Shown: piece after piece, positions 9,148-17,860 of the stretch
How positions within the stretch are numbered: position 1 is the stretch's first letter
Layout of the letters: every line of letters begins with the position of its first letter
DNA from: Lobulomyces angularis
Taxonomy: Eukaryota > Chytridiomycota > Chytridiomycetes > Lobulomycetales > Lobulomycetaceae
Length of the DNA stretch: 17,860 bases
NCBI GenBank assembly: GCA_027604685.1
Contig: JADHYX010000173.1
Coordinates: 20,091-37,950, forward strand
Direction of reading: 5' to 3'
Notes under the pieces: model-generated
What the model was told of the DNA's origin: nothing
The model's input: the letters and a program-made list of their open reading frames with translations, nothing else
Database searches by the model: none
Program-made: the position numbers and the translations under genes

Positions 9148-11093
9148 TGTCAACCTATACTCACAAAAAACTTCCTTCCAAAAAGTCTTCCGAGGAACAC
9201 AAGAACACCTTGATCGACTCCAATCGTTACTGGAGAAATGTAATCGGATCTAGATACACACTACTTATTTTTCAGAATGCTATCTGTTGAATTGTCCTCC
9301 TGTCGATCAGAGCTCTACCCTTACACAAGGAAGCTTTCTAGGTTATAAGTTCGGAGTTGAATAAGCTTGACAACGGCAGTCCACGAGGAAGTGGAGATCG
9401 AAAAATATTGGTTGATCACTTCTTACCATTCATAAAAACCTTATTCATTATGAAAGTGAAGAAGTGAGAAACTTCCAACAAATTTCAACGTATATGTCAG
9501 AAAATTTTGAGACTAATATCAAAGTTACGAATTTTCACTTCTAAGCATTTATTCACTTTTTTAGTCAATTTCCAAAAAAACTATGTCAAGAAAATCAAGA
9601 CGTTGATCACCAACTTAGTTGTCAAAAGAAATCGCGCAAAGCCTATTAATCAGGCTCTACCACCAGAAGAGAAAGCTAAAATAAAAACTCGAAATGATGT
9701 CTTACTTCGACCGCGTTTCAGGAATGTTCGATCGGTCATTCGATGGGGATTCCGTTGAAGATGCAGGATTACTACTTGAAGTTGATCGGACTTTGATTGA
9801 GCAAATTCAAAGACTCTTCCCAATGATATTCACATCAACGGTATCCCGTATGATATTATCATTCGACCCGAGAGATACCTGAATTCATATATCGAGATAT
9901 GTCGGCTTTATGATAAAAATGGTCTTAGATCGTTAAAAGCAGTTCCTCTCTCAACCTCCGCTGTTTCACGCTATTTAATTATCGATACTCTGATACTCCT
10001 CCAGCAAGTCCTCGGGATCACTAGAAGGGTCGAAATCAATGCTGAAACAAAGGCAGAGTATTGGTCCCAGGTGTTCAATATCGATAAATAAGGCATTCAA
10101 AGAAAGAGAGGGGTTAACGAGAATTGAGTTCTACGGGAATGATACGAACTGATCTAGTTGGAGTTTCAGTTAATATAGTCCCCCACCTTCAACAGGTCGA
10201 AAAGGAAAAAAAAGAATCAAGTTTAATGGTCTGAATTCCGAGATTTATCTCAATGACGCTATTGGTTTGGTCAAGGAAACCTTCGTTATGATCGATCCAA
10301 ACAAACGGGACCTTCTTTATTGTCTTGGCTCCAATGATCAAAAACTGCGATGTACTCAACCTCAAAGAGTTCACGAAACAAAGCAAACAAAATACAAGAG
10401 GTTTCGAGAAGAGTTGACGATGGATACTGAGATAAATTCAAACCCAATGGATGTCGTTGTCTCCAACACTACCTGTAATCCAGCTGCTTTCAATATCTAT
10501 CTTCGAACGTTCTTCTCTGAGGTTTTCGATCGCGAACAACAATTTTATGGTGAAAGAATCTTCCGTAAACTTCGATTCAACATCTTCATCAACACCAAGA
10601 AATCAGAGGAGAAATTTATCAAGAAGTTCAAAGGGAGCTATGGAGATGGTCGCCAAGTGACTGTAATCATGGGGAATGGGACTCGAGTAAGTATACGCCA
10701 AAAGGTCAGGTTACGACCAAGGGGAAGGGATTTCAGTATTAAAATATTATTATAATAATCACCTAATAACTATTTGGGAATATGTTTCGACGGGGCAGGG
10801 TGATGTTATGTTGTTGGATGAATATAAGACATCAAAAGTTTGTCCTGGGTGTGGTGGAGAGCCGGTGGAAACTTTCAAGAGGAGAGAGAGTCCTAAACCT
10901 TGGAGGAATGATGAGGTTACTGCACATGGATTGCTGCGCTGCCAAAGTAAAGTTTGTCAACAATCATGTGGTATCCCATCAAGGCTATGGAATAGAGATG
11001 ATGTTGCTACCTTGAACCAGAGATCAATAGTTGAATCGATGATAGCTTGGTGATGGTTTTCCTGATAAATTCCAAAGGACTCTTCCTGAGTAG
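9148..11093 (+). pseudogene. Decayed Fanzor (eukaryotic TnpB-like RNA-guided nuclease)
   Basis: Fanzor proteins are eukaryotic homologues of transposon-encoded TnpB, DNA nucleases guided by an element-encoded RNA. Matching segments appear in order but change frame: 9148-9291 (possible N-terminus, MSTYTHKKLPSKKSSEEHKN); 9507-9758; 9694-9882; 9801-10088 (YDIIIRPERYLNSYIEICRL, then VPLSTSAVSRYLIIDT, a typical pre-RuvC block); 10118-10228 (MIRTDLVGVSVNIV); 10201-10755 (RuvC-I IDPNKRDLLYC with Asp at 10294-10296, then LRCTQPQR); 10701-10742 (KGQVTTKGKGFQ); 10691-11053 (DEYKTSKVCPGCG with Glu at 10820-10822, zinc-ribbon Cys at 10841, 10850, 10940 and 10955, and RuvC-III WNRDDVATLN with Asp at 10997-11002); and a tail at 11052-11093 (DGFPDKFQRTLPE, then TAG). 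At least six frame changes plus stops mean no intact product. Base composition is less AT-rich than the flanks, as expected of mobile DNA. Family identity is strong from motifs recalled, not searched. Fz1 rather than Fz2 is a guess. N-terminal coverage (9292-9506) is poor. Confidence 0.82.
10687..10798 (+). other. Intron-like segment inside the Fanzor relic
   Basis: The segment starts GTAAGTAT, contains CTAATAAC at 10763-10770 as a branch-point candidate, and ends CAG at 10796-10798. Splicing it out joins codon CGA (10684-10686) to GGT (10799-10801) in phase 0 and links the RuvC-I frame directly to the DEYKTSKVCPGC frame. However, the segment also encodes KGQVTTKGKGFQ in another frame, a stretch that looks like conserved Fanzor sequence. 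It is therefore either a real intron, a coding stretch that acquired splice signals, or a coincidence. Confidence 0.4.
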
Positions 11094-11320
11094 TATTTGC
11101 TACTTTATCCAAATGGTGTGTAAGCAGGTAAATTCTCTTGTGTCACTATTTCAAATTTTATTTTTAGATGTAAAAAAACATTTTGCCCAAGCGCTACTTA
11201 CAAATGCTCTGCAATTCCAAGTACTTCAATATTTTAGTTACACAGTAGTGCGGCTGACTCATTTTGTGTATTTTTTTTTTTTTTTCTCGTTACACGAAAA
11301 ATTTTTTTTTTTGTAAATTT
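11094..11320. other. Fanzor 3' flank and DED1 5' flank
   Basis: This 227-base spacer lies between the Fanzor relic's last codon and the DED1 start. Its first part (to about 11260) is less AT-rich than the T-run region after it and may be the right end of the inserted element, where related elements encode their guide RNA. GCGCTAC at 11191-11197 recurs at 9121-9127 beside the relic's 5' end. The second part is poly-T and poly-A rich and probably holds the DED1 promoter and 5' UTR. Confidence 0.35.
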
Positions 11321-13687
<2,367 letters not shown>

Positions 13688-13730
13688 CAATTTTTTTTAT
13701 ATGAACTTTTTTTAAATACCTCTTTGAAAC

Positions 13731-13736
13731 AATAAA
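13731..13736 (+). terminator. Polyadenylation signal of DED1
   Basis: AATAAA lies 44 bases after the DED1 stop codon, a normal distance for a fungal 3' UTR. In such AT-rich DNA the hexamer alone is weak evidence. Confidence 0.45.
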
Positions 13737-13902
13737 CTTATTCAGCTATTTCTTTATTATAAATAGTTTCGGTTTTGTTGAACCAAAGTTATTTAATATT
13801 TATATTAGTTATTATTTATTGTATAGGAGGTTATAATTTTCTTTTTTTTTAATTTTAATTTTATTTCTTTTTTTTAGTTAATAAACATCTAATTATTTTT
13901 AC

Positions 13903-13941
13903 TTTTAAATTTTTTTTTTATTAAGAAAAAAAAATTTAAAA
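13903..13941. repeat. Perfect AT-only inverted repeat between convergent genes
   Basis: The arms at 13903-13918 (TTTTAAA followed by nine T) and 13926-13941 (nine A followed by TTTAAAA) are exact reverse complements, 16 bases each, around a 7-base centre. It lies just beyond the stop codon of the minus-strand GPI protein gene, inside the convergent spacer. It may act as a bidirectional 3' end element or may simply reflect homopolymer turnover. Confidence 0.6.
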
Positions 13942-13959
13942 AAAAAAAAATTTTGAAAT

Positions 13960-14738
13960 TTAACAAAAGTAAAGGGCAATGATTAGGGAAAAAAAGAAAG
14001 AGATCGATTTAAATGGAGATAAATTAAAAGAAGAGTTTGAATTAGAGTTTGCAGCTGTAGTTGGTGTAGAATTTTGAGGGACAGGAAGAGAAGGAGTTGG
14101 GGAGTTGGTTGAAGCTGAAGTAATTGAATCAGTAGTGGTTGACGCTTGAGTACTTGTAGAAGTCTGAGTGGTAGTAGAGGAGAGTCGAAGTGAAGAGGAG
14201 GGAGGAAATTGTTCATCAACAACGCAAACGCCACCAACATCAGAAACGTTAGGATTTTCCTTGCAGATTAAACCAGAACCACAGATGTGTGTTCCAGTAA
14301 CGCTTCTTTCATGACAAATTTCACCTACCTTTGAGATTAAATTTTCTCTGGTTTGTGGTGAGGATTCCTTAATGCACTTTCCAGCGGCATCGCTAAGGTG
14401 TCGTACTGGAGCGATGTCACAAACGAGTCCATCTGCACATTTAAAATTTGCTATACCACCTAATTTTTTTTTTGTACAAAGTTAAAATAATAAAAAATAT
14501 AAAAAGGTTCTTTTTTTTACCACACATTGCACCTTCTTTACCACCATTGACTATTAAAAGATTATTAAAAAAATAAAAAATAAATTTATAATAAAACAAA
14601 AAATTTAGAAACATTTTCTTATCAATTTATTTATTATTGAATATTTTTTTTTTTTTCTAACTTACTGGTATTTTCATTTTGGGAAGAAACAAAAAATAAA
14701 ATGTAGGATAGTATGAGAGTATTTGATATGAGTTTCAT
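13960..14738 (-). CDS. Cys-rich GPI-anchored surface protein, 3 exons
   Basis: The exons (minus strand) are 14738-14666, 14550-14521 and 14459-13960, giving 200 residues. Residues 1 to about 20 are a signal peptide (ISNTLILSYILFFVSSQ). Eight Cys at residues 34, 41, 46, 60, 80, 91, 97 and 110 form two four-Cys units, each with a central CxxGLxC (CADGLVC and CGSGLIC). This resembles small disulfide-bonded modules such as the Dickkopf N-terminal type. From about 116 to 178 the chain is almost all Ser, Thr, Pro and Asn, a typical O-glycosylated stalk. The last 15 or so residues are hydrophobic (SISFFFSLIIALYFC) after a small-residue stretch, as in a GPI attachment signal. The predicted location is the plasma membrane or wall surface. 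Function is unknown: it may be adhesive, protective or receptor-like. An open frame at 13983-14240 on the same strand is a shadow. Confidence 0.8.
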
Positions 14739-14761
14739 TTTTCTTCTGAAATTTTTTTAAT

Positions 14762-14824
14762 AAATTTTTTTTTTTAATTTTTTTTTTTTTGATTTAAAAA
14801 AAAAAAATTAAAAAAAAAAAATTT
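14762..14824. repeat. Long AT-only near-palindrome upstream of the GPI protein gene
   Basis: The left arm is AAA, eleven T, AA, thirteen T. After a GATTT centre the right arm is twelve A, TT, twelve A, TTT. The arms are about 28 bases and differ only by homopolymer length. It begins 24 bases upstream of the GPI protein's start codon, where a promoter or 5' UTR is expected. It could extrude as a cruciform or form a hairpin in RNA. Confidence 0.6.
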
Positions 14825-15056
14825 CGTTGCGCACTGAATTGAGTTTAAAAAAAAAAAAAAAAAGAACGAATCAGAATTATATATAATTGACACTACTTTT
14901 TCTAAAATTCTTTATGGAATAATAGTTTTCAGTAAAAAATTAGAGTTTAAAAGTTAGCATCATCTCTGCTAATCAATTGTTACATTTTACATCATAAAAC
15001 ACTAGTTAATTTTCAAACTAGACAAATGTTTTTATTGAAATATTAAGCTCATAATA

Positions 15057-15230
15057 ATGACAGCTGTTGATGGAAAGAAAAGCTCAGCTTTATTCTTCAC
15101 AGAGAGAAAAATGAAGAAGAAAGATGAAATTTGCATCCAATGGTGGATTATGATTCAATATGTGCGGGATAGAACAGCAACAAACCTATCAACAAGTAAG
15201 TCACGAACGTTTTCACCCAAAGAAAAATAA
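15057..15230 (+). other. Small ORF of uncertain status (57 residues)
   Basis: This is a complete ATG-to-TAA frame encoding a basic peptide with an unusual aromatic patch (CIQWWIMIQYVRDR). A GTAAGT donor at 15195-15200 interrupts it, so it may be a first exon, but no matching second exon was found. It overlaps a minus-strand ORF (15155-15301), so at most one of them is likely to be real. No family is recognised. Confidence 0.2.
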
Positions 15231-15301
15231 TATTCAAAAGCCTGGAAGAAGAAGCACACTAATTTATTTCTATACTCCTTCACGGTAGCTTCTGTTGTTG
15301 A
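15155..15301 (-). pseudogene. Possible retrotransposon gag-like fragment
   Basis: A 48-residue open frame without an ATG ends in TGA. The pattern ATVKEYRNKL ... RDLLVDRFVAVLSR loosely resembles the core of retrotransposon capsid (gag) domains, where a VxEY motif is followed some 25 residues later by LxxRFxxGL. The resemblance is weak and the fragment is short and isolated. No protease, reverse transcriptase or LTR is seen nearby. Chance is a real alternative. Confidence 0.2.
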
Positions 15302-15612
15302 TTAATAATGATAGATGAATGACAAGTAACCAAATATTACCTACAAAAAAAAATTATTTAAAATTCACATTATTTTTTTTTGGTTATAAAAACTTACTTG
15401 AAAAACTTCTAAAAAATTAAAAAAAAAAAAAAAAATTTTAATTTAAGCACTTGGTCACATGACCTGTGGCTTGTATAGTTTAAAAGTTTTAAGAAAACTT
15501 CTTATTTTAAATTTAAAAAATTTGCACTAAAAACAGAAAAAAACTTCTATTAAAATTTTTACCTTTCACCTTTGTTTTTTTTTTTTATTTCAATTTTTAC
15601 TGAAAAAGAGAA

Positions 15613-17818
15613 ATGGAAACTCTTGGAAATTCTTACACCTCTTTTTTAAAATTAAAAGAAAAAAAAAGTCCTAAAGATCAGCCGTTTCTTTATTTATATC
15701 AAGCTTCAGATCTTATTGATAAAATAATTTTAAATGAAAAAAAAATTTTGCAAACCTCTAACAACGAAAAAGAACAAGAGTGCATAGTAGCTTTGCTTGG
15801 TAATACATCTGTTAATGATAATTATCTTTAACTCCTCATGCCTTAAATTTGTAAGAATATCAAAAGGCACTAGTTTTGGTGGCAGTTGACGAGCAATCTA
15901 GTGCACAATCAATTCTGTTAAATTGTTTAAAAGTTTTAACAAACTTTTCAATGGATCCTAGATTTGCTGTTCCATTTATAGATATAAATAACCAGTTGGC
16001 TATTTTATGGTTTGATTGGGGTGATCATTTGAAAGCCAAAAAGTTTTTATTAAAAGCTGAGGAGAGTTTTGAAGAATTTAGAAAACTTGATGAAGTTCCA
16101 TATCCCGAGTAAGAAGATACCTTTTAAAAATATATATAAATATATACATTTCCAATTAGATTACTGATCTACAATAAAAATTTAGCTTTTTAAGTAAAAA
16201 TGTTGAAACTAACTGGAACTGCTTAGATGAAACCTACACACTAACTTGTTATTATCTAGCCCAAATCTTTGGTGCATTAAATTTAAAGGATAAATCTGCT
16301 GAATACTGTAGAAAAACGTTGGAGAGACAACTCGATTCAAGAAATCTGGATAAACTCACCTGGGCTCTTGATTCAATGACATTATCGGTATCAAAATTAA
16401 ATTTTTTTTTTTTAAATTTGTTTTCAGCAATACTACACCGACAAGAATGCTTTTTATTTAGGTAATTATTAAAAACTTATATTAAAGTTTAACTTATTTA
16501 ATATCAGCGCATCACTGTCTATCTTGTTCGGAATACATAATTAATAAATTGAAAGAAGACTTTAAATTATGTGGTGAAATTTCTGAAACGGAAAGACTGG
16601 AACGAACCTATGCCGACCTTAACTTCATTTGGGCAAAATTTTATTTAATAGGTTTAAAGGCTTCTGCGTAAGAGAACTACATAAATAAAAATTTTTTGAT
16701 TTTTATGTCTTTTTCTAAAAGAGAACGGTACAATTTAAAGCCAAAAGATGAACTCGACATTGAATTGAACAAAGTTAATGGTGACGAGGAGGAAGTCAGA
16801 GAGGAGAATAACCCTCTAGGCGAAAATTTGTTTGAAAAACTTCTTAACGCACCAGATTTCAAAAAAAATCAACTAAAACCAAGATTACCTGCCAATTTTA
16901 ATGATGTTACCAAAAATGAAGCCCAAAAAATATTTTTGCAAGGACTAACATGTTTAGAGTCAGCTAAAAAGTTTTTTGTGATTGATGGATTTGTTACAGA
17001 CCACGTTCTCCTTTGTCAAGATCAATCTCAATTTTATCAGTTATTAACTACATTTGAATCTGATCCTGAAAAGAAAATGTATGAATAAAAAAATTTGTAC
17101 TAATAAATTTTTTTTTTTTTTTTGTTTATATTGAAATAAAAACTTAGAAAATTGCAAAAAAAAAGAATCGATATTTTAAGTTTAATATTAGGATCAAAGT
17201 TATCACCCATACATTTTCAAGCGCAAATAAGGGAATTGCAGTATGAATTAGCTACTTGCTTCGAAATTATTTGTGACTTGATAGTGGAACATAAGTTGAA
17301 TTTTGAAAATTTTAATGAAAAACATAATTTGAATTCAAATAAAGTGTCACTATTTAATGACTATATTTTAAAAGCAATTTTACATTACAGTGATTTTACA
17401 AATAGTTTTAATTTAACTGGTGTAGTTGATTCTGATGATTTGGTAAAATCTATTACTTTTTTTTTTCTTTACTAACTTTAGGTCAAAACATAATAAGATT
17501 GTGATAATGACTGCAAAATGGAGAGCAGCAAGATTGTACACAAGATTAATCCCCATAGCAACCCTGGAAGGGGAACTTGGTATCATAGAAACCCAACAAA
17601 AAAAATTAGATTGGTTAAAAACAAGGTTTTGTGAATTATAATATTTTTTTAAATTATAATCTCATTTTTTAATTTTTAGTTGTAAAATGTTTTTGGAAAT
17701 AAAGGAATATATAAAAATTAAAGGTACAATTGAAGGTTTCGAAAATGAAGAAATTTTAGTAGAAAATATGATTGAAATTATTTCCAGTACTATTAAGGAA
17801 ATGGAATCTTCAACATGA
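15613..17818 (+). CDS. KIF-binding protein-like (KIFBP/KBP family), 9 exons
   Basis: KIFBP is an alpha-helical TPR-like protein that in animals binds kinesin motor domains and controls microtubule transport. The exons are 15613-15799, 15856-16108, 16186-16387, 16428-16461, 16508-16667, 16722-17078, 17148-17442, 17498-17625 and 17680-17818. All phases match and give 584 residues, close to the human protein (about 620). Family-like segments include NNQLAILWFDWGDHLKAKKF, TYTLTCYYLAQIFGALNLKD, AEYCRKTLERQL, a TLSQYY helix, ARLYTRLI, and KKRIDILSLIL near the start of exon 7. The acceptors of introns 1 (TTGTAAG) and 7 (ATAATAAG) were chosen because the nearer alternatives put stops in frame; these are the least certain junctions. 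The function in this organism is inferred from the family and is little studied outside animals. The gene ends 42 bases before the window edge. Confidence 0.85.
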
Positions 17819-17860
17819 AAATTTAAACCTTATTCTTTTTTTTTTTTTTTATTTTTTTTT

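Larger units (their letters stand above)
14825..15612. other. Divergent intergenic region with short ORF remnants
   Basis: About 790 AT-rich bases lie between the GPI protein gene and the KIFBP-like gene. Two overlapping short ORFs (15057-15230 plus and 15155-15301 minus) lie in a less AT-rich island at about 15050-15300. Elsewhere there are only homopolymer runs. The KIFBP promoter is presumably in the last 150 bases, but no clear element is visible. Confidence 0.45.

Noticed and set aside
9148..11093. An intact, spliced Fanzor gene with several introns.
   Set aside because: Only the segment 10687-10798 has convincing splice signals. The other frame changes (for example near 9798, 10090-10118, 10204-10212 and 11050) occur within a few bases with no room for introns.
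11047..11316. An 89-residue plus-strand frame after the Fanzor relic.
   Set aside because: It runs into poly-Phe from T tracts and has no family features. The better reading at 11052-11093 is the Fanzor C-terminal tail.
13983..14240. An 85-residue minus-strand frame with Leu/Pro/Gln-rich sequence.
   Set aside because: It is another frame of the Ser/Thr-rich stalk of the GPI protein.

Overview
The window is nuclear DNA from a very AT-rich, intron-rich but gene-dense eukaryote. The best fit is an early-diverging fungus or fungus-like lineage: small T-rich introns of about 40-110 bases with GTAAGT-like donors and AG acceptors, secreted PL14-type lyases, a GPI-anchored Ser/Thr-rich surface protein, and an Npr2 subunit of the nutrient-sensing GATOR1/SEACIT complex. 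I cannot name the species. Exon models were built by hand from reading-frame continuity, splice dinucleotides and family resemblance.

Layout from left to right. 53-138 (+) is probably the last exon of a gene that begins outside the window. 424-2051 (-) is an 11-exon NIPA-family magnesium transporter. 2269-3327 (-) and 3736-5038 (-) are tandem paralogous secreted polysaccharide-lyase-14-like proteins. 5391-7225 (-) is an 11-exon NPR2. 7346 to about 11093 is a block of broken coding sequence: an orphan ORF, an unidentified minus-strand relic and, the most notable item, a plus-strand frameshifted Fanzor relic (eukaryotic relative of TnpB, an RNA-guided nuclease). 11321-13687 (+) is a 7-exon DED1/DDX3 DEAD-box helicase. 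13960-14738 (-) is a small Cys-rich GPI-anchored protein, convergent with DED1. 14739-15612 is an AT-rich gap with short fragments. 15613-17818 (+) is a 9-exon KIFBP-like protein.

The intact genes are unrelated housekeeping or secreted functions with no operon-like logic; only the two lyases form a pair. The Fanzor relic has a base composition visibly less AT-rich than its neighbours (42% G+C by hand count in 10321-10380, against 32% in 6841-6900 within NPR2), as expected for inserted DNA. It keeps recognisable RuvC-I, alternative RuvC-II glutamate, zinc-ribbon and RuvC-III motifs, spread over all three plus frames, so it is a dead copy unless the assembly contains many indel errors.
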